From assembly GCF_008632075.1 (NCBI RefSeq), contig NZ_VWVM01000011.1, forward strand, positions 1-64,000: a stretch of 64,000 nucleotides of DNA, read 5' to 3'. Under the pieces are notes generated by a model. The model saw only the letters and a program-made list of their open reading frames with translations, did not search any database and was not told the DNA's origin. The stretch comes from Candidatus Pantoea gossypiicola. Lineage in GTDB: Bacteria > Pseudomonadota > Gammaproteobacteria > Enterobacterales > Enterobacteriaceae. The position numbers were made by a program, and so were the translations under genes. Shown piece after piece: positions 30,647-41,972 of the stretch. Each line of letters starts with the position of its first letter. Position 1 is the stretch's first letter.

Positions 30647-31632
30647 ATTTGCCCTCTTCCCAGCTTTCGGCGCACCAGCACAATCAGCATCGGCGCACCG
30701 AGAATGGCCGTAACAATTGACACGCGCAGTTCACCCTGCACCATCAGCCGTCCCAGAATATCGGCGGCCAGCAGCAGACAGGGAGTGATTACAAGTGTCC
30801 CCGGCAGCATCCAGCGATGATCGTTGCCCAACAGCCAGCGGGCCAGATGCGGTGTCATTAATCCAACAAAGGCGATGGGTCCGACTGCCGCCGTCGCCGC
30901 ACCGCTCAGCAGTGCAATCGCCAGCAATCCCACCAGTTGAGTACGCATCACACGGGTGCCCAGCGCGGTTGCCATATCCCCGCCCATACTCAGGCTGTTG
31001 AGCGAAGGTGCCAGCAGTAGCGCCAGCAGGCTCCCGGCAACGACCGCCGGAAAGACAGTGCGCAGAATGGCGAAATTGCGGATATCCAGCGAACCGCTGT
31101 GCCAGAAACGCAGATGATCGTAAATATCGGGATTAAGCAGCGACAGGCCAGACGTTAAACCCTCCAGCACCGCACCCAGCGCCACGCCTGCCAGCGTCAG
31201 ACGCAGCGGATTAACGCGCCCGCCGCCGATCGCCGCCGTCAGGGCCACCAGCAGCGACGCCAGCAGTGCGCCCATAAAAGCAAAACCCAGCCATTCTGCA
31301 GGTGAATCTGCGCCAGAGAGGGCGATGCCGAGCACCACCGCAAAACCCGCTCCGGCATTAACACCAAGAATGCCTGGGTCGGCCAGTGGATTGCGCGTCA
31401 GGCTCTGCATCAGTGCGCCTGCCAGACCTAAACTGATCCCGGCCAGCAATCCCGCCAGGGTTCGCGGCAGCCGGGCATCGCGCACGATCACACAATCGAC
31501 GCGGCTACAGTCGGAAAGTAAGGCATGTGTAACATCATGAAAGGGGATAGATCTGGCACCGAGCATCAGGCTGAGCGCGATAAGCAACAATAGCACTATC
31601 CCTGAACCGGCTATTGCATGGAGTGGACGCAT
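30643..31632 (-). CDS. fepD: ferric enterobactin ABC transporter permease FepD
   Basis: Second FecCD-family permease. 329 residues (E. coli 334). Motifs: GISLGLAGALMQSLTRNPLADPG (split) near residues 65-85, and GPIAFVGLMTPHLARWLLG near 245-265. First gene of fepDGC, transcribed divergently from the entS remnant across a 16/19 Fur box. Confidence 0.96.
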   Translation of the reverse strand: MRPLHAIAGSGIVLLLLIALSLMLGARSIPFHDVTHALLSDCSRVDCVIVRDARLPRTLAGLLAGISLGLAGALMQSLTRNPLADPGILGVNAGAGFAVVLGIALSGADSPAEWLGFAFMGALLASLLVALTAAIGGGRVNPLRLTLAGVALGAVLEGLTSGLSLLNPDIYDHLRFWHSGSLDIRNFAILRTVFPAVVAGSLLALLLAPSLNSLSMGGDMATALGTRVMRTQLVGLLAIALLSGAATAAVGPIAFVGLMTPHLARWLLGNDHRWMLPGTLVITPCLLLAADILGRLMVQGELRVSIVTAILGAPMLIVLVRRKLGRGQI

Positions 31633-31683
31633 AACATTTAAACCTTCACGGATTCAACATAGCTCGCAATTGCGAGTCTTTAT

Positions 31684-31702
31684 GATAATGATACTTGTTA
31701 TC
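31684..31702. promoter_or_regulatory. Fur box in the fepD-entS divergent region
   Basis: GATAATGATACTTGTTATC matches the 19-bp Fur consensus at 16 of 19 positions, the best of the three in this locus. It is still intact although the gene on one side (entS) is decayed, presumably because it also controls fepDGC. Confidence 0.85.
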
Positions 31703-31780
31703 GTTATTGGCTGTTTTTTTGTATGTTACCATGACTCTCAGAGTCAATAATGAGGAAAATGGGTGGATAAAAGGGACTCT

Positions 31781-32659
31781 ATGAACAAACCCTCCCACTT
31801 TATCGAGCTTACTCTGCTGAAACCCATCCCGCCTTTCGCGCCCTGTTTATCGCCCGTTGTATCTCGATTATCGCTCCCGGCATGCTGGCGCTGACGGTCC
31901 CGGTTCAGATTCAGCAACTGACGCAATCGCCGCTACTGGCAGGACTGGCGGTGACGCTGGCCGAAGCCGGTATGTTTATCGGCCTGCTGGCCGATCGCCT
32001 TGAGCGCCGTCGCCTGATCCTGTTTGCCCGATCCACCTCTGGCCTGGGCTTTGCCGCGTTGTGCATTAATGCCCTGCTCACTTAACCGTCGGTCATCGCC
32101 GTCTTCGTGCCAGGACTCTGGAATGGCTTTTTCGGCGCGACAGGCGTCACGGCGCTGGTCGGGCGTGAGATTCTGATGAAGGCGGATGCCATCAGCCTGG
32201 GGCTGATGTTCGCCGCCGTGCCGCTGGGTGCTGCGACGGGTGCGCTGACAAGCGGACGGCTGGCGCAGTCGCCACAGCCGGGCGGTCTGAGTCAGGCCAG
32301 AGCCATCGCGACCTTCGTCGCACTGGCTCTGTTCAGCCTGATACCGTGGTTCAGCCTGAGTCTGATCTGCCTCATGGCCTTTGGTCAGTGCCATCAGCTG
32401 CCTGGTGCAGTATGCGATGATTCAGACGCTGACGCCCGATGCACTGCCTGGCAGGATCAACAGCCTCTGGACAGCGCAGAATGTCACCGGCGATGCGACA
32501 GGTGCAGCAATCATTGGCGCGATGGGTTCACTGCTGTTGCCGCAGCAGGCAGCCGCCCTCTCTGCTCTGGCAGCCACCGTGCTGGGTATCGTCATGTGGC
32601 TGCTCATGGCCCGCCTGCGACGCTATCAACTGCCTGCCCCCGCCGAGGCCACATCATGA
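31781..32659 (+). pseudogene. entS: decayed enterobactin exporter EntS (MFS)
   Basis: Remnant of the major-facilitator exporter of enterobactin, in the E. coli position between fepD and fepB. Translated pieces align with EntS in three frames. Lesions seen: (1) a one-base deletion in an A run at 31820-31822 after the start MNKPSHFIELTLLK; (2) an in-frame TAA at 32083-32085 after CINALLT; (3) loss of about 100 codons near 32190, joining KADAIS to LGLMFAAVPLGA; (4) a second frameshift near 32380-32390, after which VSAISCLVQYAM runs to the C-terminus. Small in-frame losses are also visible (GLLADRLER where E. coli has about five more residues). Total length is about 0.88 kb against about 1.25 kb. 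The 3' end overlaps the fepB stop codon. Confidence 0.93.
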
Positions 32660-33622
32660 TTTCACGAACAGCGCTTCCAGCCGTGACAGCAAATTACTGG
32701 CGCTGTAGTAGTCGAGACGAAAGCTATCCAGCCCCAGCGCATAGACCGCTTTAGCGCGCACCGCCGGGGTTTGCTCCAGGAAAGGGTTACTCATCACCTG
32801 CGCAGCAGTGTTATCTTCGGCGGCAAACAGCAGATAAGTCCGTCCATTCAGGCCTGCCGCCAGATTTTCACCTGACAGCTGAAGAATATCTTTACGCTGT
32901 CCCATGCTGTGACCGGACGGAAGCGTCGCTGGTGGCGTTGCCAGCGTGAAGCCCAGCTCCTGCAGTAACTTCCCCTGTGCCGATGCCTCTGTCCAGAGAT
33001 TCACTGCCCGACCATCCCCGTTCCACACCATCGCAGAAACCGGCTGCGGAGGCAGGGTCAGCTTTGCTTTCAGCGCCTTTTCACGCGCGTCGGACTCGCT
33101 TATCCGGGCAGCAGCATCAGCCTCATGTCCGGTCGCCTCACCCAGCAGTGTCACCAGCTGCTGCCAGCTTTTATCGTCATAGTTGACGACCAGTACCGGC
33201 GCAATAGCTGAGAGCTGATCGGCCAGTTTGATCGCTGAATCATTACCGGTGGCGCTGACCACAATCAGGTCTGGCGCTTCTGCAGCAATCGCTTCAGCAT
33301 TGGGTTCACCAATATAGAGCCGCTTTACGCCACGCTGTTTTGCCACACGACTCCACTGCCGGAAGAATCCCTGCTCATCAGCCAGCCGGCTGCCAGGTGC
33401 GGTTGCGCCACTGGCGACGACCGGTGCATCAATTGCCAGCAGCGATCCGGTCAGGGTAACACTGGTCGAGACAATGCGAGTCGGTGCCTGAGCCAGGGTG
33501 ACCTGACCTTTTGCCCCGGTGATCGTTCGCGGCCAGCCGCTCTGTGCAACAGCGGTCACGCTGAACAGCGTGATACTCAGGAAAAACAGCGCTAATGCCG
33601 ACGTTACCCCCTGTTTAGTCAT
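32654..33622 (-). CDS. fepB: periplasmic ferric enterobactin-binding protein FepB
   Basis: Carries ferric enterobactin from FepA to FepDGC. 322 residues: signal peptide cleaved after SVTAVAQS-type residues near 27, then a class III periplasmic-binding fold (RIVSTSVTLTGSLLAID; EAIAAEAPDLIVVSATGND; YDDKSWQQL). The full-length match to E. coli FepB (318) suggests it is functional. The C-terminal codons overlap the entS remnant by 6 bp, convergently. Divergent from entC over a Fur box. Confidence 0.96.
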   Translation of the reverse strand: MTKQGVTSALALFFLSITLFSVTAVAQSGWPRTITGAKGQVTLAQAPTRIVSTSVTLTGSLLAIDAPVVASGATAPGSRLADEQGFFRQWSRVAKQRGVKRLYIGEPNAEAIAAEAPDLIVVSATGNDSAIKLADQLSAIAPVLVVNYDDKSWQQLVTLLGEATGHEADAAARISESDAREKALKAKLTLPPQPVSAMVWNGDGRAVNLWTEASAQGKLLQELGFTLATPPATLPSGHSMGQRKDILQLSGENLAAGLNGRTYLLFAAEDNTAAQVMSNPFLEQTPAVRAKAVYALGLDSFRLDYYSASNLLSRLEALFVKS

Positions 33623-33751
33623 TTGTTTTCATCCTTTTACTCTCCGGTAATCCGGGCGACAACTTGTGCTGATTTAACCAACAAAACCAGCCGAATCACC
33701 GCGTATTTATTGACACCTTTGGCTAATCGACGTAGGTTACTGCAACATAAT

Positions 33752-33770
33752 ACAAATGATAATCATTATT
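33752..33770. promoter_or_regulatory. Fur box in the fepB-entC divergent region
   Basis: Positions 33752-33770 match the Fur consensus at 15 of 19, including an uninterrupted run AAATGATAATCATTAT. It lies 29 bp upstream of the entC ATG and so probably covers its promoter. Confidence 0.85.
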
Positions 33771-33798
33771 AGTTATCTTATCATTTATAGGTGCAATT

Positions 33799-34977
33799 AT
33801 GGTGGAATCGCGGGCATTTGAACATCCCCTGTTGCAGGATTTTCCGGCACTCTGCCGTGGCTTCCTGTTTACCTCTCCCTGGCGAAGTCTGACGACTCAG
33901 GGCTGCTTTACGACACTCACTGCCCCGGTAAACCAGGGCGAGCAGCTGACCGGAGAGTTTCAGCAACAACTACAGCATCATTTTGCCTCGGCCAGAAAAC
34001 AGGGCATAGCCCATCCCATTCTGGTGGGGGCGATCCCGTTCGATGTGGATCAGCCCGCAGCACTGTTTATCCCTGAGTCGTATCAGACCTTTCAGCGTGA
34101 CGATCTGAAAGCCCGCGCCGCATCGGCTGAAAGCGATCTGCCAGAAGTTCGTCGCCGTACGGCGCTGCCGGATCACGACACCTTCACTGACATGGTTGCG
34201 CAGGCCGTGGCAGCCACGCAGCGCGGCGATCCGGATAAAGTGGTGCTGTCGCGGCTGATGGAAATTGTGGCGGAACAGCCGGTTGATACGGCCGCCCTGA
34301 TGCAGCGCATCGTGGCGCAGAACCCTGACAGCTATCACTTTCATCTGCCGCTGCCCGATGGCGGCGCGCTGGTGGGTGCCAGCCCTGAACTGATGATCCG
34401 TAAGCAGGGCCGCCAGTTCAGCTCCTGTCCGCTGGCCGGTTCAGCGCCGCGCAACAGCGATCCACAGCGTGACCTGGCCTCAGGTGACAGCCTGATGCAG
34501 TCAGCCAAAGACCGGCATGAACATAAGCTGGTGACGGATGCGATGCGCATGACGCTGCAGCCACGCAGTCGCCTGCTGTCGGTCCCGGAAACCCCTTCTC
34601 TGCTGACCACCGCGACGCTGTGGCACCTCGCTACGCAGATTCGGGGCGAAGTACTGGACGATCGCGAAAATGCGCTGTCACTGGCCTGCCTGCTGCATCC
34701 GACACCAGCGCTCAGCGGCTTTCCGCATCAGCGTGCTCAGGCGCTGATTCAGCAACTTGAACCCTTTGAGCGTCAGCTGTTTGGTGGCATCGTCGGCTGG
34801 TGTGACGATCAGGGTGATGGCGAATGGGTCGTTACCATTCGCTGCGGCACGGTGAATGGTCCACGGATCCGACTGTTTGCTGGCGCGGGGATCGTGGCGG
34901 ACTCACAACCTGAATCAGAGTGGCGCGAGACCGGCGTCAAACTCGACACCATGCTTCGCGCTTTTGGATTGCAATAA
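33799..34977 (+). CDS. entC: isochorismate synthase EntC
   Basis: Converts chorismate to isochorismate, the first step to 2,3-dihydroxybenzoate. 392 residues of the chorismate-binding family: [56 protein letters not shown] and the C-terminal RLFAGAGIV. The N-terminal 60 residues differ more from E. coli, but the catalytic half is strongly conserved. First gene of entCEBAH. Confidence 0.97.
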   Translation: MVESRAFEHPLLQDFPALCRGFLFTSPWRSLTTQGCFTTLTAPVNQGEQLTGEFQQQLQHHFASARKQGIAHPILVGAIPFDVDQPAALFIPESYQTFQRDDLKARAASAESDLPEVRRRTALPDHDTFTDMVAQAVAATQRGDPDKVVLSRLMEIVAEQPVDTAALMQRIVAQNPDSYHFHLPLPDGGALVGASPELMIRKQGRQFSSCPLAGSAPRNSDPQRDLASGDSLMQSAKDRHEHKLVTDAMRMTLQPRSRLLSVPETPSLLTTATLWHLATQIRGEVLDDRENALSLACLLHPTPALSGFPHQRAQALIQQLEPFERQLFGGIVGWCDDQGDGEWVVTIRCGTVNGPRIRLFAGAGIVADSQPESEWRETGVKLDTMLRAFGLQ

Positions 34978-34996
34978 TTGCGATAAAGGAACCTGT

Positions 34997-36613
34997 ATGA
35001 CGATTTCTTACAGCCGCTGGCCGGACGATCTGGCTGCTCGTTACCGTGAAAAAGGGTTCTGGCTGGATCTGCCGATGACCGACATCCTGGATCGTCACCG
35101 CGACAGCGAATGCCTGGCGGTGATTGATGGCGACCGGCAATTTACCTATCGCCAGCTGGCCTCACTGAGTGACAATCTGGCAGCGGCACTGCAGCGACGT
35201 GGCCTGAAACCCGGCGATACGGCGCTGGTACAGCTTGGGAACGTGGCAGAATTTTACCTGACGCTGTTTGCGCTGTTCAAAATCGGCGTCGCCCCGGTTA
35301 ACGCGCTGTTCAGCCATCAGCGTACCGAACTGGCCGCCTATGCCAGTCAGATCGCGCCGCGCCTGTTGATTGCCGATCGCAGCCATCCCCTGTTCACCGA
35401 TGACGCCTTTATTACGCAGCTTCGCCGTGAGCAGCCTTCACTGCAGCAGGTGATCCTGCGTAATGATGCTCATGCGGAAAACAGTCTCAACGCCCTGCTG
35501 GCAGAACCCGCAGATGACTTCAGGGCAACCCCGACCGCAGGCGATGAAGTCGCTTTTTTCCAGCTGTCAGGCGGCAGTACCGGCACCCCGAAACTGATCC
35601 CGCGTACCCACAATGATTACTACTACAGCATCCGGGAAAGTGACGTGATCTGCGGGGTCAACGCAGATACCCGTTACCTGATTGCCCTGCCCGCTGCGCA
35701 TAATTTCCCGATGAGTTCTCCGGGCGCGCTGGGCGTCTTTTACGCGGGCGGCCAGGTGATCTTAGCGGCCGATCCCAGCGCGACCCTCTGTTTCCCGCTG
35801 ATTGAAAAGCATCAGGTTACTGATACCGGCCTGGTTCCACCCGCGGCCAGTCTCTGGCTGCAGGCGATTCAGGAAGGGGGCAGCAATGCCGCGCTGGCCT
35901 CACTGCAACGTATTCAGGTCGGTGGCGCAAAGCTGGGCGAAACGCTGGCCGCGCGCATCCAGAACGAGATCGGCTGTACCCTTCAGCAGGTGTTTGGGAT
36001 GGCGGAAGGTCTGGTGAATTACACCCGGCTGGATGACGATGAACAGACCATTCTCACTACGCAGGGACGCCCTATCTCTCCGGATGATGAGGTATGGGTT
36101 GCCGACGAACAGGGACATCCGCTCCCGGTCGGTGCCATTGGTCGCCTGATGACGCGCGGTCCTTATACGTTCCGTGGCTACTACAACAGTCCCGAACATA
36201 ACGCCACCAGCTTTGATGACCAGGGCTTCTACTGCTCTGGCGATCTGGTCGAAATTACCCCCGCTGGCAACATCATTGTGCAGGGTCGGGAAAAAGATCA
36301 GATCAACCGGGGCGGCGAAAAGATCGCAGCTGAAGAGATCGAAAACCTTCTGCAGCGCCATGCGGATGTGATCCACGCGGCGCTGGTCTCTATGAGCGAC
36401 GAACTGATGGGTGAAAAGAGCTGCGCGTTTATTGTCACGCGTCAGCCGGTGAAACCGGTGGCGCTGCGTCGTCACCTGCGTGAACTGGGCGTCGCCGAAT
36501 TTAAGCTGCCCGACCGTATTACCTGCGTAGATGCCCTGCCGCTGACCGCGGTCGGCAAGGTGGATAAAAAACGTCTGCGCCAACAACTTGCCGATCAACG
36601 CGCGCAAGCCTGA
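34997..36613 (+). CDS. entE: 2,3-dihydroxybenzoate-AMP ligase EntE
   Basis: Activates 2,3-dihydroxybenzoate as its adenylate and loads it on the EntB carrier domain. 538 residues of the AMP-binding superfamily: core A3 [14 protein letters not shown], aromatic-substrate pocket segment [26 protein letters not shown] and [17 protein letters not shown] at 34997 has AAGGA upstream, 20 bp after entC; longer frames overlap entC and are rejected. Confidence 0.97.
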   Translation: MTISYSRWPDDLAARYREKGFWLDLPMTDILDRHRDSECLAVIDGDRQFTYRQLASLSDNLAAALQRRGLKPGDTALVQLGNVAEFYLTLFALFKIGVAPVNALFSHQRTELAAYASQIAPRLLIADRSHPLFTDDAFITQLRREQPSLQQVILRNDAHAENSLNALLAEPADDFRATPTAGDEVAFFQLSGGSTGTPKLIPRTHNDYYYSIRESDVICGVNADTRYLIALPAAHNFPMSSPGALGVFYAGGQVILAADPSATLCFPLIEKHQVTDTGLVPPAASLWLQAIQEGGSNAALASLQRIQVGGAKLGETLAARIQNEIGCTLQQVFGMAEGLVNYTRLDDDEQTILTTQGRPISPDDEVWVADEQGHPLPVGAIGRLMTRGPYTFRGYYNSPEHNATSFDDQGFYCSGDLVEITPAGNIIVQGREKDQINRGGEKIAAEEIENLLQRHADVIHAALVSMSDELMGEKSCAFIVTRQPVKPVALRRHLRELGVAEFKLPDRITCVDALPLTAVGKVDKKRLRQQLADQRAQA

Positions 36614-36631
36614 TCTGTCCGGAGAATTTTA

Positions 36632-37486
36632 ATGGCTATCCCACAACTGACCTCTTATCCGCTGCCTGACGCCACTGAGCTGCCGAACAACAAGGTGAAA
36701 TGGACACTGGAGCCAGGCCGTGCCGCCCTGCTGATCCACGATATGCAGCGCTATTTCCTTAACTTCTGGGGCGATAACAGCCCGCTGGTTGAGCAGGTCG
36801 TTAACAATATTGCCCGCCTGCGACGCTACTGCAAAGCGCAGGGTATTCCAGTGTTTTACACCGCTCAGCCCAACGCGCAGAGCGATGAAGATCGTGCGCT
36901 GCTCAACGATATGTGGGGACCCGGCCTGAATAAACATCCCGATCAGCAGAAGATCGTGGAGGCGCTGGCACCGGATGAGCACGATCAGGTCCTGACCAAG
37001 TGGCGCTACAGTGCGTTTCACCGCTCGCCGCTGGAGGCGATCCTGCAGGAGATGGGCCGCGATCAGCTGATTATTACCGGCGTCTATGCCCATATCGGCT
37101 GCCTGACCACCGCCACGGATGCGTTTATGCGTAATATTCAGCCGTTTATGGTGGCTGATGCGCTGGCTGACTTCAGCCGTGATGAACATATGATGGCGCT
37201 GACCTACACCGCGGGTCGGAGCGGAAAAGTGGTGATGACCGCCGATCTGATGCCTGTACCGCTCAGCAAAGACGAACTGCGCGCGCTGATCCTGCCGCTG
37301 CTGGAAGATGATGAGGTGCCGGACGATGATGAAAACCTGATCGACTACGGGCTGGATTCGGTACGCGTGATGGCGCTGGCGGCACGCTGGCGTCAGGTAC
37401 ATCGTGATATCGATTTTGTCAGCCTGGCCAAGAACCCGAGCATCGACGGCTGGTGGGCGCTGCTGTCGCGGGAGCCTGCTGAATGA
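36632..37486 (+). CDS. entB: isochorismatase / aryl carrier protein EntB
   Basis: Bifunctional: an N-terminal isochorismatase domain (LLIHDMQRYFLNFW; KWRYSAFHRSPLE; TGVYAHIGCLTTATDAF) makes 2,3-dihydro-DHB, and a C-terminal aryl carrier domain carries the phosphopantetheine serine in GLDSVRVM (about Ser243). 284 residues, one short of E. coli. Overlaps entA by 4 bp. Confidence 0.97.
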   Translation: MAIPQLTSYPLPDATELPNNKVKWTLEPGRAALLIHDMQRYFLNFWGDNSPLVEQVVNNIARLRRYCKAQGIPVFYTAQPNAQSDEDRALLNDMWGPGLNKHPDQQKIVEALAPDEHDQVLTKWRYSAFHRSPLEAILQEMGRDQLIITGVYAHIGCLTTATDAFMRNIQPFMVADALADFSRDEHMMALTYTAGRSGKVVMTADLMPVPLSKDELRALILPLLEDDEVPDDDENLIDYGLDSVRVMALAARWRQVHRDIDFVSLAKNPSIDGWWALLSREPAE

Positions 37487-38241
37487 GCCATGTAACCGAC
37501 TTCAGCGGTAAAATCGTCTGGGTGACCGGTGCCGGTCAGGGCATTGGCTACCACACAGCGCTGGCCTTTCATCAGGCAGGCGCGCAGGTAGAGGCGTTTG
37601 ATCTGCGGTTCCAGGATCATGACTATCCGTTTTCCTGTCACACCATGGATATTGCCGATCCGGCGCAGGTAAAATCAGTGTGTCAGCGGGTGCTGACCGC
37701 CCAGCCGCGCATCGATGTGCTGGTCAACGCAGCGGGTATTCTGCGTACTGGTGCCACCGATGCGCTGTCATTTGCTGACTGGCAGGCCTGTCTTAACGTC
37801 AATGCAGGCGGTGCGTTTAATCTGTTCCAGCAGACGCTGCCGCGCTTTCGTGAACAGCGCACCGGTGCCATCGTTACTGTCGCCTCGAATTCAGCGCATG
37901 CCCCACGTATCGGCATGTCCGCTTATGGTGCGTCAAAAGCCGCGCTGCGCAGCCTCTGTCTGACTGTGGGTCTGGAAATGGCGCCTTACGGTGTGCGCTG
38001 TAATATTGTTTCGCCTGGCTCCACTGACACCGCTATGCAGCGCAGTCTGTGGCATACACCGACCGGCGAGCAGGAGATGATTGCGGGCTTCCCGGATCAG
38101 TTCAAGCTGGGTATTCCGCTGGGCAAAATCGCGCAGCCGCAGGAAATTGCGGCCACCGTTCTGTTTCTCGCGTCGGATCTTGCCAGCCATGTGACGCTGC
38201 AGGATATTGTGGTCGATGGCGGCGCAACCCTGGGGGCCTGA
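37483..38241 (+). CDS. entA: 2,3-dihydro-2,3-dihydroxybenzoate dehydrogenase EntA
   Basis: NAD-dependent short-chain dehydrogenase that aromatises the ring to 2,3-dihydroxybenzoate. 252 residues: Rossmann motif [17 protein letters not shown], and the catalytic YxxxK in [14 protein letters not shown] start overlaps entB; its TGA shares a base with the entH ATG. Confidence 0.97.
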   Translation: MSHVTDFSGKIVWVTGAGQGIGYHTALAFHQAGAQVEAFDLRFQDHDYPFSCHTMDIADPAQVKSVCQRVLTAQPRIDVLVNAAGILRTGATDALSFADWQACLNVNAGGAFNLFQQTLPRFREQRTGAIVTVASNSAHAPRIGMSAYGASKAALRSLCLTVGLEMAPYGVRCNIVSPGSTDTAMQRSLWHTPTGEQEMIAGFPDQFKLGIPLGKIAQPQEIAATVLFLASDLASHVTLQDIVVDGGATLGA

Positions 38242-38663
38242 TGATGACAGCGATCTGGAAACGATCCATTGATCTTCCTGCACTGAACGCGCTCGGTGAG
38301 CACTCACTGGTGGCGCATCTGGGGATCGTTTTTACCGCAATCGGTGACGATTATCTGGAAGCGACGATGCCAGTCGATGCCCGCACGCAGCAGCCGTTCG
38401 GGTTGCTGCATGGCGGCGCCTCCGTGGTGCTGGCGGAGTCGATGGGTTCGATTGCCGGGTATCTGGCGGTTGAAGAGGGCAGCAGCGTGGTCGGTGTTGA
38501 AGTGAACGCCAGCCATCATCGTGCGGTGTCAGCGGGACGGGTGCGGGGGACCTGCCGTCCACTGCATCTGGGTAAACGCAGTCAGAGCTGGCAGATTGAG
38601 ATTCGGAACAGTCGGGATCAGCTGTGCTGCAGCGCGCGATTGAGCGTAGCGGTCATGCGCTAG
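38241..38663 (+). CDS. entH: proofreading thioesterase EntH (hotdog fold)
   Basis: Hydrolyses mis-acylated EntB carrier domains to keep the enterobactin line clear. 140 residues with the hotdog signature [17 protein letters not shown] (catalytic Glu in LAES) and [15 protein letters not shown]. Start at 38241 (TGATG overlap with entA); a second ATG follows at 38244. Last gene of the siderophore block. Confidence 0.95.
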   Translation: MMTAIWKRSIDLPALNALGEHSLVAHLGIVFTAIGDDYLEATMPVDARTQQPFGLLHGGASVVLAESMGSIAGYLAVEEGSSVVGVEVNASHHRAVSAGRVRGTCRPLHLGKRSQSWQIEIRNSRDQLCCSARLSVAVMR

Positions 38664-38675
38664 CGGCAGAAAGAA

Positions 38676-38709
38676 CGATGCCCTCTTTCAGCACTAAAAG
38701 AGGGCATCG
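38676..38709. terminator. 13-bp hairpin between entH and obgE
   Basis: CGATGCCCTCTTT (38676-38688) and AAAGAGGGCATCG (38697-38709) pair perfectly. On the minus strand TTCTTTC follows. It serves the convergent entH and obgE transcripts and marks the right border of the siderophore block. Confidence 0.8.
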
Positions 38710-38735
38710 CTTATCACGCAGTAGCAGGCGTTCTG

Positions 38736-39911
<1,176 letters not shown>

Positions 39912-40080
39912 TTAAATCTCCGTCACACAATCGTCTGCAGCACTCTGCAGACGGGTCCGCCAGGGTCTTCTGCGCTGACCAGCGGCGGATAAATCAGAAT
40001 TGGCTTTCGCCAGTGCGTACACAAAGTGTACAGCAAACTTTTGTGATGCGTCGCTTTTACCGCGACAGACCGCAGAATGT

Positions 40081-40106
40081 AAAAAGCCCCGCAGGAGCTG
40101 CGGGGC
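40081..40106 (-). terminator. rho-independent terminator after rpmA
   Basis: GCCCCGCAG (40086-40094) and CTGCGGGGC (40098-40106) with a 3-nt loop are followed by five U residues on the minus strand. It ends the rplU-rpmA transcript about 45 nt past the rpmA stop codon. Confidence 0.9.
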
Positions 40107-40152
40107 CTTCAATTCGTGCGTTCAGACGTCAGACGTCTGCGTCACGACAACC

Positions 40153-40413
<261 letters not shown>

Positions 40414-40425
40414 TCAGATCTCCTC

Positions 40426-40737
40426 TTACGCCGTGATACCAGTGATTTTCACATCAGTGAACCACTGGCGATGGCCAGCCTGCTTACGGTAGTGCTTACG
40501 ACGACGAAACTTAACGATCTTAATTTTTTCGCCACGACCGTGAGCAACAACTTCTGCCTTGATCATTCCGCCTGAAACCAGTGGCGCGCCGATTTTCACG
40601 TCTTCGCCATTAGCAATCATCAGAACCTGGTCAAACTCAATCGTTTCACCGGTTGCGATGTCCAGCTTTTCCAGGCGAACGGTCTGACCTTCGCTTACTC
40701 GGTGTTGTTTACCACCACTTTGGAAAACCGCGTACAT
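40426..40737 (-). CDS. rplU: 50S ribosomal protein L21
   Basis: 23S rRNA-binding protein. 103 residues: [20 protein letters not shown] (family signature) and [16 protein letters not shown] near the C-terminus. First gene of rplU-rpmA; divergent from ispB. Confidence 0.98.
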   Translation of the reverse strand: MYAVFQSGGKQHRVSEGQTVRLEKLDIATGETIEFDQVLMIANGEDVKIGAPLVSGGMIKAEVVAHGRGEKIKIVKFRRRKHYRKQAGHRQWFTDVKITGITA

Positions 40738-40808
40738 ATAAAACTCCGCTTCTGCGCTTGCCTTTTAGTTCATCAGGCGGCGCGCTAAATATTCACAATA
40801 GGGCGCGA

Positions 40809-40837
40809 ATTCTACGCAAAACTCCAGAAGAAGACAA
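40809..40837 (-). promoter_or_regulatory. sigma-70 promoter of rplU-rpmA
   Basis: On the minus strand, -35 TTGTCT (40837-40832), a 17-nt spacer and -10 TAGAAT (40814-40809) are followed by a GC-rich discriminator (TCGCGCCC), as in other ribosomal-protein promoters. Confidence 0.7.
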
Positions 40838-40993
40838 GAGCACTTTGCACACTCTTGCAGAAAAAAAACACAGGCTGAATGCAACCGTTTCTCAGGCACA
40901 AAATTCAAGTACAATCAGTAACAGATTACCTGAACGCTGGCTGGGTAAACCACTTACCATGGCAGAGATAACGAGTCATAGCTGAAAAGACGA

Positions 40994-41965
40994 ATGAACT
41001 TAGAACAGATTAATGAATTAACCGCACAGGATATGGCTGCCGTTAACCAGACCATCCTCGACCAGCTGAATTCAGATGTCTCGCTCATCAACCAGTTGGG
41101 CTACTACATCATCAGTGGTGGGGGCAAGCGTATCCGCCCCATGATTGCCGTGCTATCCGCACGTGCCATGGGCTACAAGGGCGACCTGCACGTGACCAAT
41201 GCGGCGCTGATCGAATTTATCCACACCGCCACGCTGCTGCATGACGACGTTGTGGATGAATCCGATATGCGTCGTGGCAAAGCGACCGCGAACGCGGCGT
41301 TTGGCAATGCGGCAAGCGTGCTGGTCGGTGATTTTATTTACACCCGCGCTTTCCAGATGATGACCAGCATGGGGTCGCTGCGTATCCTGGCGCTGATGTC
41401 AGAGGCAGTAAACGTCATTGCTGAGGGCGAAGTCCTGCAGCTGATGAACGTTAACGATCCTGATATCACCGAAGAGAGCTACATGCGCGTGATTTACAGT
41501 AAGACCGCACGCCTGTTTGAAGCAGCTTCGCAGGCCTCGGCGATACTGGCTGAAGCCACACCTGAAGAGGAAAAAGCGCTACAGGATTATGGGCGCTATC
41601 TGGGTACCGCTTTCCAGTTAATTGACGATTTGCTGGATTACAGTGCTGACGGCGAGACGCTGGGTAAAAATACCGGCGATGACCTGAGCGAAGGCAAACC
41701 GACGCTGCCGCTGCTGCATGCCATGCAGCACGGCTCGCCTGAACAGGCGAAGATGATCCGTGAAGCCATTGAGCAGGGAAATGGCCGCCATCTGCTTGAG
41801 CCGGTGCTGGAAGCGATGAATCAGTGTGGTTCGCTGGAATGGACGCGCAGCCGCGCGGAACAGGAAGCGGATAAAGCGATTGAAGCCTTGCGGATTCTGC
41901 CCGAATCCCCCTGGCGCAGCGCGCTGGAGTCGCTGGCGCACATGTCAGTTCAGCGCGACTTCTGA
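40994..41965 (+). CDS. ispB: octaprenyl diphosphate synthase IspB
   Basis: Makes the C40 side chain of ubiquinone and menaquinone. 323 residues, exactly the E. coli length. First aspartate-rich motif in LLHDDVVDESDMRRG, second in IDDLLDYSAD, plus GGGKRIRP near residue 42. Divergent from rplU. Confidence 0.97.
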   Translation: MNLEQINELTAQDMAAVNQTILDQLNSDVSLINQLGYYIISGGGKRIRPMIAVLSARAMGYKGDLHVTNAALIEFIHTATLLHDDVVDESDMRRGKATANAAFGNAASVLVGDFIYTRAFQMMTSMGSLRILALMSEAVNVIAEGEVLQLMNVNDPDITEESYMRVIYSKTARLFEAASQASAILAEATPEEEKALQDYGRYLGTAFQLIDDLLDYSADGETLGKNTGDDLSEGKPTLPLLHAMQHGSPEQAKMIREAIEQGNGRHLLEPVLEAMNQCGSLEWTRSRAEQEADKAIEALRILPESPWRSALESLAHMSVQRDF

Positions 41966-41972
41966 TCCCTCC

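Noticed and set aside
31782..32659. Treating the entS region as two or three short genes
   Set aside because: Successive pieces in different frames align in order with one MFS protein and none has its own ribosome-binding site, so one pseudogene explains them better.
34856..34996. N-terminal extension of EntE by 47 codons
   Set aside because: It overlaps entC; ATG at 34997 has AAGGA and matches the family start.
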